The notes: generated by a model not told the origin, from the letters alone. A stretch of 64,000 nt of DNA from Bettongia penicillata ogilbyi (GCA_023548195.1 JAJHZJ010000270.1:310001-374000); one strand, 5' to 3'; counted from the stretch's first letter, positions 40,191 through 50,085 are shown. Made by a program: numbers and translations.

Positions 40191-41154
40191 TCTTCCTCGT
40201 CTGAAAGGATAGGAGAAGATATCTGTTCACCAAGAAAGTAACCTCTATAGTCTCATTTTTTTTCCCCTTTTTGGGGCATTTTCCCAACCAGTTACTTGAC
40301 TTTTGGATCCTTTGTCAAGAGTAGGGTATACTCTGGGGATCTGTAAGATTTCAGTTCCTCCAAGGTGGCACAATCTAGTGTGTACAGTGGTCTGGGAGCT
40401 GGAAGAGATTTTTGTGCCCAGAATCTTAGGGATTTTATGAACCAACAATGGATGCGGAACTGCTGGGATTTGGCATCTGTGGCTGCTGCTTGAAGCTGGA
40501 GCTATGGGAAGGCCCTTCTCCCTTCTCAGTCAGCTGAAAAAAACCCTATCACTGGCCTTTGATACTTGTGAGTTGAGGGACCTGTGGACTGCTGCTACTA
40601 TGACTAAAGATTCTGCCCCCAAGGCCTGCTCATGTCCTCCTCCCTGAGCTGCACCATGTGGCCAAGGCTGTGCTGGACTCTGCTTGGTGTCTGGTGGGAC
40701 AGGCGTTTCCTGTCAGCCTTTCAGGTCACCCTGGGCTGGAAATCTCCTCCACTCTGTTGTTCTGTGGCTTCTGCTGCTCTAGAATTTGTTGAGAGTCTTT
40801 TTTTACTGGTATTTTATGGGCTGTGGGGGGAGAGCTAGCTTATATGTGTCTTTCTACTCTGCCATCTTGTCTCTGCCCCTCTTTTTTATTTTTTAAATTG
40901 TTTTATTTTATTGCACAGCATATTTGACTTAGTAATATAATTTAAAAATGTGTTTTCTCCTTTAAATTCTTAACTCATTTTTTCTCCCCATTCATCGTCA
41001 ATAACAGTCATCAATAGCAATCCTACACAATCAAGGCAATGAATTGAAATTTGTTTTTTTTTTTTTTAGTCACAAGGTGATGCAGTATATTTTCACTATT
41101 GCTCTCTGTCATTGTGGTTCAGTGCCTGAGTTTTCATTCAGAGTGACATCGTTC

Positions 41155-41335
41155 TGTGGCAGGGATAACCAAATGCAGCTGGAACCAGATTAAAATATAA
41201 TTGGGAAATATTGAACAAAAGAAATAAAAAGACAATAAAACATAGATAATGCTAATATGTGGTTTTTCAAGGACCTTTATGTACAGCTTCATGGCTCTAT
41301 TTTTATTTGAGTTCAGTATCATCCCTCTACAGTAA
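41155..41335 (+). mobile_element. hAT-like nonautonomous repeat, type 2
   Basis: 'ccagattaaaatataattgggaaatattgaac', 'aataaaacatagataatgctaatatgtgg' and 'ctatttttatttgagttcag' align in order with 59.13 kb. Confidence 0.6.
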
Positions 41336-41490
41336 TAAATTATATTGAAATAAATGTGGCACATTATAAATACCCTGTATCATTATTGTTTTTAAACCCA
41401 TCCATCCTTTCTACCATCACCACCTTTTCTATTGAGTAAATTTTGAAAAAATAAACAAAAAGTAAAAACAAAGCATTTAATACATAGCTG

Positions 41491-41719
41491 AATTTTGTTT
41501 GATTACTTTCAGTCATGTGAGATTCTTCTTGACCCCATCTGGAGTTTTCTTGGCAAAGATAACAGAGTGGTTTGTCATTTTTTTCTCAGGCTCATTTTGC
41601 AGATGAGAAAACTGACTTGCCCAGGGTCACATAACTAATGAATGTGTGAGGCTGGATTTGAATTCAGGTCTTTCTAACTCCAGTCTCAGTGCTCTATCCA
41701 CTGTTTCACCTGGCTGCCC
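41491..41719 (-). mobile_element. MAR1-like SINE with 9-bp target-site duplication
   Basis: It is bracketed by exact ACATAGCTG at 41482-41490 and 41720-41728. The plus strand reads 'tttcagtcatgtgagattcttcttgaccccatctggagttttcttggc', then CTCATTTTGCAGATGAGAAA, 'gacttgcccagggtcacataac' and 'gctctatccactgtttcacctggctgcc'. The duplication supports retroposition by target-primed reverse transcription. Confidence 0.9.
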
Positions 41720-42184
41720 ACATAGCTGCATAGCCCCCCATTATTCTCCCTTTAGGTATGTGTTTCTGCATCTAAAGTTCATCACTTCTCTGACAGTTCC
41801 TCACATTTCTCTGAATGGTCTGTTTTGTCTTCATTCTTTTGAATTCACGATTTCTCACTGTGTTGATCAGAATTCAAAGCCTTTCAAGGTTTTATTTTGT
41901 TTTGTTTTTTTTTCTCTATAATGTCATTGTATAAATTCTTCTCCTGGTTCGGCTCATTCACTCTGCATCAATTCATAGAAGTTTAAAAAATCTCTTGTTT
42001 CCTCTGAAATTGTCCATTTTGATCTTTCTTATAGCCAGGAAATATTTCATTATAGTCACATAAGGCAACTGCTTTATATTTTCTCCAAGGAGGATGCTCC
42101 TTTAGTTTCCAATTTTTGGCTTCCTCAAAAAAGAACTGTTATAAATATTTTTGCACATATAACTCCTTTACCTCCTTATTTGAT

Positions 42185-42305
42185 TTCTCTAGTCCATTAG
42201 ATCGTAGGTCAGGGGAAGTACTTTGCTTCTTTTTCTATCCCCACAGTTTAACACAGTGTGGGCACATAGTAGATGTTTAATGTTTTTTGATTGAGAGATT
42301 GATTG
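42185..42305 (+). mobile_element. L2-like 3' end
   Basis: 'attagatcgtaggtcaggggaagtac', 'acagtgtgggcacatagtagatgtttaatg' and 'ttgattgagagattg'. Confidence 0.75.
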
Positions 42306-42433
42306 TAGTGATATAATTGGGTAACCCTAAAAATTTATATTTTGTTGATTGTATAGGAATAGTGACAAAATGGTAGGAAAGGAGGCAGAATATCCTCAGG
42401 ATCAAATACCATTCAGATTTTTAGACTGGACAA
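42306..42433. other. Unassigned sequence
   Basis: Short unique stretch leading into the hairpin pair. Confidence 0.35.
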
Positions 42434-42494
42434 AGCTCTGATCAGAGCTCTAGGCAACTTCTCTACAACTTAACAGCCTTTAAGTTGTAGAGAA
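42434..42494. repeat. Paired inverted repeats (16-bp palindrome plus 14-bp stem)
   Basis: AGCTCTGATCAGAGCT (42434-42449) is a perfect 16-base palindrome. Nine bases on, TTCTCTACAACTTA (42459-42472) pairs exactly with TAAGTTGTAGAGAA (42481-42494) across an 8-base loop, ACAGCCTT. The arrangement resembles a stem-loop RNA, but there is no T run or other context to support one. Confidence 0.95.
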
Positions 42495-42774
42495 ATCGCC
42501 CACCTGCTTTGGCAAAAGGAATGTCCTCCTCTGAGAGATTCCAGTGCCAATGAAATCACAAATCCAATCCTTCTCCTTTTACCTATTAGTCCTAAGAGCC
42601 CATAGTGCTCCAAATGAAAGATTCCTATCCAGTAAGCAATGAATTAACAAATTCATTTTTTTTGGCTAACATTTCTCAAAAACACAAAATGTCTTCAATG
42701 CTACAATGATGCTGGTTCAGATATTGAGTTTGGTATGTACAACTCACTCCTGATATCTGCCTTGGAGGTACCAA

Positions 42775-42980
42775 TGGCCCAGCAGAGAGAGAGCTAGATA
42801 TGGAGAAAAGAAGATTTGAGTTCAAATCTTACCTCTTATGCTTCTTCACTGTGTGACCCTAGATAGTTTAACCCCTCTGAGCTTCCTCTAGTCTGTAAAA
42901 TTGGGAAAAGGGAAGATGGATGGGTGAACTCTATGGCTTCTAAGGTCCCTGTCAGCTCTAAATGCATGATCCCTAACGTT
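42775..42980 (+). mobile_element. CORE-SINE, near full length
   Basis: 'gaagatttgagttcaaatcttacctc' B box, 'actgtgtgaccctagatagtttaaccc', 'tagtctgtaaaattggg' and 'ctaaggtccctgtcagctctaaatgcatgatcc'. Confidence 0.85.
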
Positions 42981-42984
42981 GTCC

Positions 42985-43130
42985 CCTTGATTAGATTTTC
43001 CACCTCTTGAGGAGAGGGGGTAGATCTTCCGATTCTCTTGTATCCTGATCAGTCCCTGATATATTGCCCTATGAAGAGCAGATTCCATAAATGTTTCCCC
43101 CATCCATACTCCCCACATACACATGCCTTC
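42985..43130 (+). mobile_element. L2-like fragment
   Basis: 'ttagattttccacctcttgaggagagggggtagatc' and 'tgatcagtccctgatatattgcc', diverged. Confidence 0.5.
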
Positions 43131-43189
43131 CCTTGTATATATCTTTTGCCTCTTACCTTGTATATATCGTTTGTGCCCATTGTTCTTTG

Positions 43190-43315
43190 TTGTTTTCCCC
43201 CATTAGACTACAAGTGCCTTGAGGTCAAGGACCTTGTTTATACCTTTCTTGTTGTCTTCATCCCTTGGCACACTGCCTGGCACATAGTAAGTGTTTAATA
43301 AACTCTTATTGACTG
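43190..43315 (+). mobile_element. L2-like 3' end
   Basis: 'cccattagactacaagtgccttgaggtcaaggac', GCCTGGCACATAGTAAGTGT TTAATAAAC. Confidence 0.9.
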
Positions 43316-43920
43316 GCCAACTTGCTGGTGGCCAACTTCGTCTCATAGCTAATCAGTCAATTAGATGTGTTGACAGAACACTTTGTTTATGCTGTATGCT
43401 TCCTCCTCTCCTAGGGGCAGGGGAAGATAGAAGGGAGGTGAAGGTGTTTCAGAATCTCAGAGATCAACCAATAACTGAAAAGAACACAGTACAGTGTGGA
43501 ATCTTGGGAATCTCTAGAGAGGGGTCACTCACTACTTTTCTAGGCTGCCTATTACTTTCTTATCTACCTTGGATTGCCAGGAAGTTTTTCCTTCCACCAA
43601 TTCTAAAAAAAAATAAAAATAAAGAGGTGATCCGGGTAAAAGTGCTTCCTTAAATGTTTATCATAGACCATCTTTGAGTCTGAGAATAAAGGTAGTAGAT
43701 TCAGCGCATGAAAGGAAAGTGAGGGAGAGAGAAGTTGTTTCAGTCAAAGGTCCATCAAGTCTCCAAACTCCAGATTAGCTGGTTTCTATCCAAATGATTT
43801 TCTAAATTTCATTTCAGTGTATTGTTGTTCAAATCATTATTTTATTTTGACCTTTATACTAACACTCTCCACTGGTGCCTCACTGGAGGTGGAAGTGACT
43901 CTAGATTCTCAAAGGTTATT
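43316..43920. other. Unassigned sequence
   Basis: Unique by eye. A 120-codon plus-strand frame (43291-43653) starts inside the L2 tail and has no recognised domain. Confidence 0.35.
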
Positions 43921-43924
43921 CCAT

Positions 43925-44150
43925 TGGGAGCATAAGCTCTGGCAGGGAACCATGCCTTATTCCTCTTTGTGTCTCCCACAAGGCCATGCTAGGTGCCTCA
44001 TAAATATGTGCTGAATGATAGAATAAATGCCCTTAGAGCAAGGGTCATGTTAGTGGGGACTGAAATAGCATCTGTGAAGTGATGAAATTGAACTCTGGGA
44101 TCTCTAAGGTCCCATCCAGCCTGGAATCCTATGATGTGTCTTAGTTTCAA
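43925..44150 (+). mobile_element. L2-like tail then CORE-SINE 3' fragment
   Basis: 'gagcataagctctggcagggaaccatgcc...ctaggtgcctcataaatatgtgctgaatg' (to about 44020) is L2-like. 'attgaactctgggatctctaaggtcccatccagcctggaatcctatg' is SINE 3' text. Confidence 0.6.
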
Positions 44151-44632
44151 GGTGACCGCATAGTTCCTTAAGAAGTAGTCAGGTGAATACATCGTATGCT
44201 CACTTCCTGAAAAGAATTCTATTCTAGGCTCCTCTTATGGTATTTTGCTTCATAGTCACAAAATGACTTACACTTATTTTTACTATTTTTTTTTGTTATT
44301 TCTCAAAATATTTAGGATGTTACAGAGACTGGGGTGACTGAGTGGGTTTCATAAAGGGAGAGTATTTATTCATGTGTGAGGTCTGGGACCCATACTGCTC
44401 AAGGGAGATGAGTCTTATGGGATTTTGATTTCGAGCAATCCTGGGATATTTCTAGTTATCTCCAAAGATCAATCATCCAAATAAAGCACTCAAATTCAAT
44501 TTAACTTGAAATATAAATGTACCTCATTCCTCTCCACCATAACAGAGAAGTAGAGAGGGCATATCATGAAATTCAATAAAGATGGACATCATAACTTCCA
44601 AAAGATTGTCAATCATGACCTAAAGCAGGGGC
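44151..44632. other. Unassigned sequence
   Basis: A/T-rich unique sequence, with nothing recognised. Confidence 0.35.
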
Positions 44633-44634
44633 TC

Positions 44635-44755
44635 CTCACCAGGGGTCCATGGATAGATTACTGGGGGTTTGTGAACTTGGATGGGAAGAACAATAATTAA
44701 CCTTTTGATTATTTAAAAGCATGATTCTGAGAAGGGGTCCATAGTGTTATGTCCA
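44635..44755 (+). mobile_element. hAT-like nonautonomous repeat, type 1
   Basis: 'agcaggggctcctcaccaggggtccatgg', 'tttgtgaacttggatggg' and 'ttaaaagcatgattctgagaaggggtccatag'. Confidence 0.65.
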
Positions 44756-44756
44756 T

Positions 44757-44900
44757 TTCCAGATGAAGAAACTGAGACTCAGAGCCATCAAGGGACTTGT
44801 CCATGGCCATTCAGTCACTAAGTGTCAGAGATGGGATGGGAGCTCAAGTTTTCCTGGGACGAAGTCCAATTCTCTGTCCACTATGCTACTGCCACCTTTC
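44757..44900 (-). mobile_element. CORE-SINE (MON1-like), antisense
   Basis: 'ttccagatgaagaaactgagactcagagcc', 'gggacttgtccatggccattcagtcactaag' and 'ctctgtccactatgctactgcc'. Confidence 0.85.
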
Positions 44901-44964
44901 ATTCATATAGCACTATTGGCTCTTCAAAACATTCCATTCTCTCTCAAAACTATCTGTATTCATC

Positions 44965-45190
44965 TTGTAGATAAACAGATAAATAAGTAATAGATAGATA
45001 GAAAAATAGGTGGTAGATAGATGTGAATAGATGACATATACATACATACATAGAAAAACAGGTGATGGAGAGAGGTGGATAGATAATGGATAGATAGAAA
45101 GATAAAAGTGGATAAGTGATAGATAAATAGATGATAAATCATGGATGTATAGATGTAGATTGGTGATAAAAACATAGATAATGGATAGAC
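44965..45190. repeat. Imperfect (GATA)n-rich block
   Basis: TAGATAGA, TGGATAGA and GATAAATAGATG variants over about 220 bases. Tyr/Ser/Ile/Leu-rich minus-strand frames are artefacts. Confidence 0.9.
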
Positions 45191-45194
45191 AGGC

Positions 45195-45420
45195 AGTGTG
45201 TTTGTCCTTCATTGTCAAAGAAGACCATGCCATCAGAAAAATAATGACATGACTTACATTTCACTTTGTTTAGAGTGAGGGAGGGCTGTGCAGGTCACCA
45301 GCCTCACTTTTCCTCCACAGCTCTCTGAATCCAGTGACCAGATATTCATCAAGATGAGTGGAGATGACCCAGGATGAGGCAATTGGGGTTAAGTGATTTG
45401 CCCAAGGTCACACAGCTGAT
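45195..45420 (-). mobile_element. CORE-SINE with 'GAAGACCATG' tail, antisense
   Basis: 'tttgtccttcattgtcaaagaagaccatgcc', 'agtgagggagggctgtgcaggtcaccagcctcac' and 'gatattcatcaagatgagtggagatgaccc' lead into TTGGGGTTAAGTGATTTGCC CAAGGTCACACAG. The tail module matches 54.87-55.31 kb in the opposite orientation. The tRNA-like head is missing: the element ends where the GATA array begins. Confidence 0.75.
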
Positions 45421-45432
45421 AGACAGACAGAC

Positions 45433-45483
<51 letters not shown>

Positions 45484-45510
45484 CAGACAGATGATAGATA
45501 GACAGGTAAA
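45421..45510. repeat. (GATA)n microsatellite
   Basis: GACA units flank a run of about 14 uninterrupted GATA units. It replaces the head of the preceding SINE. Confidence 0.97.
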
Positions 45511-45575
45511 TAGAATGCACAGTCATTTACTAAGCTCTTACTATGTGCTGTGTCCTAGGAATACAAATGCAAGCA
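45511..45575 (-). mobile_element. L2-like tail, antisense
   Basis: 'cagtcatttactaagctcttactatgtgctgtgtcctagg'. Confidence 0.65.
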
Positions 45576-45829
45576 CACATTTCACTCCCTACCAGGAATG
45601 TGCTGGAGTCAGCTCAAACTGGCTCAAGAGTCAATTGTTAAATTTTCATTGTGAGCATTTATACCTTGGAAATCTGCAAATGCTGCACTCTAGGGCTTGG
45701 GTTGCTTGTTTTGTTGATTGTCTGGATTTAAGAAAGCAGCAGAAAAGATATTAATAATGCAGACTAACCTGGAGGCCTATCGTGCATATGCTGGTTGTTG
45801 CACATTTGTCAATACACCCCTTGTCTCTA
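45576..45829. other. Unassigned sequence
   Basis: Nothing recognised. Confidence 0.35.
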
Positions 45830-46120
45830 CTGTCAGGGAGCTCACATTCCAATGGGAGGGGAGATATCATATAAAATGGAACTGATAGAAGAGGGGAAAT
45901 GAGGAGAAAGGTACTCACAAAGGAGTAAAAAGGTCTGGGGGGTAAAGGGTGGAGCCAGGAGAGAAGTAGCCATGGATTGGGCAGGTCAGGAAATGGTGGT
46001 CCAGTCCAAGGAATGACCCAACAGAAAAGATGTTTATAGAGTGATGGTATCTTCAGGGTGAAAAAATTGCTGGGGAGGAAACAGAAAAGTCCAGAGTGTG
46101 AGAGAAAGCCAGAACTTTCT
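45830..46120 (-). mobile_element. L2-like body, antisense
   Basis: 'tgtcagggagctcacattccaatgggaggggag' and 'gaatgacccaacagaaaagatgtttatagag'. The right-hand part is diverged. Confidence 0.5.
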
Positions 46121-46204
46121 ATTCAATTCTATTGTGATTATGACTATATAAATTATCATCCTCTTTTGTACTGCTTATTGAAAGAAGCAACACCTTACAC
46201 TTGT

Positions 46205-46315
46205 TTATAGACATGTTAGATTGTTAGCTTCATGAAGGCAAAAGCCTATTCCCCTTTGCTGGTGCCTCACTCCCAGGAAGTCCTTAGTAAATGCTTGCTG
46301 ACTGATTGAAAACAC
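46205..46315 (+). mobile_element. L2-like 3' end
   Basis: 'gattgttagcttcatgaaggcaaaagcc' and 'aagtccttagtaaatgcttgctgactgattg'. Confidence 0.75.
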
Positions 46316-46319
46316 TTTC

Positions 46320-46560
46320 CCATCTAATTCATCCCATCGGATTAGGGCAGTATCTTGTCCCCATGCTACAAGTGAGGAAACATCAGGCAAGTCACAGCCT
46401 TTCTGCACTTCACCCATAGTATTAGAAAGTTAGAGACACGAGGGACCTTGGATATCAAGTCTCCAAGGAGGAGAAGCAGCTGGCCTGTGGTCACATGGCA
46501 AGGAGAATCTAAGTCTCCTAATTCCAATTCAGGTGCTCTTGTCACTTATACAGTTAATAA
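46320..46560 (-). mobile_element. Two CORE-SINE fragments, antisense
   Basis: 46320-46415: 'tatcttgtccccatgctacaagtgaggaaacatc' and 'caagtcacagcc'. 46420-46560: 'agaaagttagagacacgagggaccttgg', 'cagctggcctgtggtcacatggc' and 'ccaattcaggtgctcttgtcac'. Confidence 0.65.
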
Positions 46561-46589
46561 CTATAATCCTGAATACTGAAGAAATAGCT

Positions 46590-47098
46590 GGTCCTCTTTT
46601 GGAAATTATGACGGTACCTTGAACAGAATGATGAAAACATCATTCACGACCTCCGTCTTCCTATGTCCTTTAAAGATCCCAAGGCACTGATCCCCAGGAC
46701 CTGTGGCCAAGTATTGAAGTGGCCCAGAAACACCCCTGGTCCCAGTGGAGCCTCTTCATTCATGTGATCCATTCCCATCCCCTCATTATGGTTTTTATAG
46801 CCATGGAATCCAGCAGCACATTATTTTTAAATGTCCTTCCATTACGATGCATTTGCCTTCGTTGTAATAACACAGAGGATAATGAATACATTTTGTGTTC
46901 CCGCAGATGTCACCACCATTGCCAATCTCCCTTCTCATTTATGTGGGTAAATGGACACTTAAAATGTTTCCCCAGCTCCCATTACTCCAGTGGGAATGAG
47001 GGATGGAAGTGCCATATGAATGCGTTATGTGTGCACATGTATGCCCACAAAGGTTTAGTTTGTGCTGAGCCCAGAAACCATGGTCATCCCAACTGGAA

Positions 47099-47100
<2 letters not shown>
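46590..47100. promoter_or_regulatory. Candidate conserved noncoding block, left half
   Basis: Repeat-free and complex, including 'gcagcacattatttttaaatg' and TAACACAGAGGATAATGAAT. An open frame (46719-47162) runs through it into the GT array, but its end is purely repeat-encoded. Conservation is not tested. Confidence 0.3.

Positions 47101-47103
<3 letters not shown>

Positions 47104-47161
<58 letters not shown>
47104..47161. repeat. (TG)n microsatellite
   Basis: About 29 uninterrupted TG dinucleotides, a potential Z-DNA former. Confidence 0.97.
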
Positions 47162-47164
<3 letters not shown>

Positions 47165-47570
47165 TGAGTATCTTGCCTAACAATTCCTAGCTGGTAGGGC
47201 ACAGGCAGAGTTAAATTGCTCCATGTAGGAAAGGTACATTGGTTTTAACACTGTAAGTGTTCCACTGTGATTTAGCACTGGGCCCTAGTTAATGGGGCAA
47301 TTACAGTATTCCAGCACACTGGCCTCATTAGACAGGACCCATTTTGGAATCACTTTCACCACTGCCCTCCCTATGGCAAGGAGTGGTCCTTGCCTCACTG
47401 ATGGGCAAGACTGTGAAGATATTCACTAGATGCTAGTAGGGATGCTAACAATCAGCTGTGGGGGTGCAACCTTCCATGAACTGTGAAGGTGACTAATCAA
47501 GAGACAGATGCCTGCAAGACAGCAAAATGGACACAGCTTGAGAGAAATTATCTGAGTCAATGTAGGTAAC
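47162..47570. promoter_or_regulatory. Candidate conserved noncoding block, right half
   Basis: Repeat-free. It contains GGCAAGGA-GTGG-TCCTTGCC (47375-47394, perfect 8-base arms), AACACTGTAAGTGTT and CTAGTTAATGGGGCAATTAC (homeodomain-type cores). Confidence 0.3.
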
Positions 47571-48106
47571 AAGGTGGCATTCAGGAGGGTAGGGGCAGGA
47601 TGGTGATAGAGACCAAGAAATCAGAAATTCCAGACTTGAAATGGTGAACTGCATAGATTCTCAGAGTTGGGAGGAGGAAACCTCTACCCTGAGGCCCTCC
47701 ATTCCTGACTGATAACTCCCTCTCCAGGACCATTGTTTTGGGAGACACCCTAAGCATGCTTCATTTCTTTCCTACCTAGACTGCTCCTTTTTGGTTACCA
47801 GCTTGCCTCCCCACTTTCTCTGATTGCCTGAATCTCCTCAACTTCTATGACCTTGTTCTCCATTCTGTATTGTACTCATTCAGGTGTGGTCACCCTAAGG
47901 TGACCATGGTGATTTTGCCCCAAATGTCAGAATTCCTAGTTACCACAGAACTCTCTAGTATAGTTTTCTATACTAGATCTCCCCTACCCTATCCAGGAGG
48001 TGATTAAAAAATTGAAATGAGGAATAAATGACCCTAAAGTCTCTTATAGTTTAAAATTCTATGGTCCAACAAAGGTAAATAAATACTCTCATAAATACAA
48101 TAAGCA
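47571..48106. other. Unassigned sequence
   Basis: Unique by eye. No coding signal. Confidence 0.35.
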
Positions 48107-48123
48107 TACACACACACACACAC
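48107..48123. repeat. Short (CA)n
   Basis: About eight CA units. Confidence 0.85.
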
Positions 48124-48149
48124 GTAATATCTGCATTTCTGTTTTGTAG

Positions 48150-48290
48150 GGCTGTTTGCTTTTCCCCTAGTCTGATTTCTGATTTCCCACCTCAGTGCTT
48201 TTGCACAGACCATTCTTCATGCCTCAGATATACATTCTCAAAAGTTTCATCTTTTAGAAGATCTAGAATTCCCTAGAATCTAGAAGAATC
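48150..48290 (+). mobile_element. L2-like 3' region fragment
   Basis: 'ccacctcagtgcttttgcacagaccattcttcatgcc' is a typical internal L2 3' phrase. Confidence 0.6.
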
Positions 48291-48510
48291 TTATGGGGAT
48301 GGAGTAGTGATCAAGAAAAGTTTTGTGAAAGAGGTGACAACTTTCCTGGGCCTTGAAACAAAGAAGAACCATAAGCAATGAAGAAGTGGGAGGAAAGTCA
48401 TTTCTAGGCATGGAGGTTGATGTGAGTAAAGACATGGGGGCAAGAAAGGCCAAGGTGGGGAATGGAAGACAGTTTAATTTGGCTGGAGCACAGTACCCCC
48501 AGCATCTAGT
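48290..48510 (-). mobile_element. L2-like body, antisense
   Basis: 'gtgatcaagaaaagttttgtgaaagaggtgacaac', 'cctgggccttgaaacaaag' and 'ttctaggcatggagg'. Confidence 0.55.
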
Positions 48511-48524
48511 ATGGTGTCTGGCAT

Positions 48525-48610
48525 AATAAAATTTTAAAAATAAAATTTAAAATAAAATTTTAAAATTTTATTTAAATTTTTTAAATAAGATTTAAAATTT
48601 AAAAAATGTT
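48525..48610. repeat. A/T-only tract with a 24-bp perfect palindrome
   Basis: AAATAAAATTTT (48550-48561) is followed directly by its exact reverse complement AAAATTTTATTT (48562-48573). The rest is TTTAAAT-like sequence. Confidence 0.9.
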
Positions 48611-48639
48611 TGGTGGTTGACTGAGTGAGTGAATGAATG

Positions 48640-48725
48640 AGAAAGTTTTTTGAGGAGTGACATGATCGTGGCTAGACATCAGGAAAATTTTTCAGGAAGC
48701 ACAATGTCAAGGACCTTTGAAAGTA
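48640..48725 (-). mobile_element. L2-like body fragment, antisense
   Basis: 'tttttgaggagtgacatgatcgtggc...aggaaaatttttcaggaagc'. Confidence 0.5.
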
Positions 48726-49965
48726 CATAGACTAGAAACCCAAAGACCAATTAAGATAAAACTATAATTGTGTAAGGAAAGTAAAGACCTGAACTTGAGG
48801 GATTGGACTGAGAATAAAGAGACCCAATATATTACATGTATAGACATGGCGAACCTTGGCAGCTGACCATAGATAAAAGGGAGGAAAGCATCTCTTGCTG
48901 CTCTGGACAGATCATCTGAACTTCTGCTTTGAATGGGTATCATTAGCTGACCTGATTAAGGGAAGGAGAAGCAATACAGTCCCTGACATCTTCAAACTAG
49001 CCTATCGTTCTACTGTCCCAAGACGTACCAGCAAGAGGAAGCATGGAAAAGTGAGTCAAGGTGATTACAGTAAGCCAGGGTTACCTGCCTCTTTTGATGC
49101 CCTGCTTTGGCTTGTTAGCAGGATTACTGAACTAGCCTCTAACCTGAGAGTGATGGAACAGCAGGCCAGAGACAAAGTGCTAGGAGCAAGGTAGTCTTTA
49201 TCAATTAGGTTCATTATGAGGAACAGATTTGCAAATCGGAATTCTACTGATCAGAATTCTACCTTGCTGATGTAAAGTCAGAGATTATATGCATAAATCA
49301 TAATGGGAAGGATGGGGGAGGTGGATTATAAACCATTGTGTCCTCAGGCCAGATTGGTTTCCCATGACAAGCTCACAAGTGGAAGTGGAAGACGGTAACA
49401 GCAATCCTGGAGTCCTGTGGAAGCAGTATTGCTCTAGTCTTTGGAGTCGTTGCTTGGTGGGTCACAGGACCAGAGCTCTGTGATGGGAACCATTTCTCCA
49501 GTCTTTGGTTCACTTCACTTAAGGTACACAGGCACAAGAATGCAGTGCTTGTGAGAGTGTTGTCATGGGTTTGATTGAGCATTTCAAGCTGCATTGTAAG
49601 TCTGACTCCCAAGAGAGAAAAGGAAATTCTGAAAAATCTAATCTATTAGTATATTCATTACACATATCACATTGATTAATATAAAAATCATAATTCCCTT
49701 CACAGGCTGTTGAAGGAGGCATCCAGCTCATTATCTTGTGTGTGCTCTGTCTGTCAAGTCTTCCTTAGCCATACCTCTATTCATGAGCCATTTAGGGATT
49801 CAGCCATGTGGTCACCAAAAAGATTTGATTGATGCCTGCAGGTCGTGTTTAATAACAGCTTTCTGGCTATTTCCTCCTGTCCCTGTTCTCTCTTTATGGG
49901 TGAACCTGTTACAGACATCATAGCTTCTTATCCTCACCAACATTTCATAACTTACTTGAGTGACT
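48726..49965. other. Unassigned sequence
   Basis: About 1.2 kb with no recognised repeat. Short open frames (48895-49194 plus; 49373-49731 minus) have no family resemblance. An inverted GAATTC-TACT-type repeat near 49239-49262 is minor. Confidence 0.35.
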
Positions 49966-49969
49966 GGCT

Positions 49970-50085
49970 TAAGTTTTTGTTGTCATTTCCATTTCACAAA
50001 AGGGGAGACTGAGTCATCGCAGCTAATGTGATTTGGCTAAAATCTCTCTGAAAAATAGTGGCCAAACTGACAGCAAAACTGTGCT
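49970..50085 (-). mobile_element. CORE-SINE fragment, antisense
   Basis: 'catttccatttcacaaaaggggagactgagtc', 'gatttggctaaaatctctctg'. Confidence 0.6.

Larger units (their letters stand above)
38125..40879 (-). mobile_element. HAL1-like LINE, near full length, antisense
   Basis: The minus-strand 5' end at 40879 begins GGGGCAGAGACAAGATGGCA GAG, a start typical of marsupial L1-type elements. A degraded ORF1 (about 40190-39235) and an inter-region microsatellite (38955-39044) follow. A purine-rich 3' UTR then runs to a T-rich plus-strand end at 38125. No ORF2 is present. TCTTTTTTAT occurs on both sides (38115-38124 and 40880-40889) as a candidate 10-bp target-site duplication, though it is low in complexity. 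Confidence 0.75.
40890..42180 (-). mobile_element. Old L1 3' region, antisense, split by two insertions
   Basis: Outer L1 text: 'tatttgacttagtaatataatttaaaaatg' and 'cacaaggtgatgcagtatattttcac' on the left; 'cctggttcggctcattcactctgcatcaattcatag', 'tttcattatagtcacataaggc' and 'gaactgttataaatatttttgcacatataactcc' on the right. A hAT-like element (41155-41335) and a MAR1-like SINE (41491-41719) lie inside. Confidence 0.6.

Noticed and set aside
45421..45510. Regularly spaced repeats that might suggest a CRISPR-like array
   Set aside because: The units are 4-base GATA with no spacers. It is a eukaryotic microsatellite.
46719..47162. 147-codon frame ending in Cys-Val repeats
   Set aside because: The terminal third is encoded by (TG)n, and the frame has no recognisable domain.
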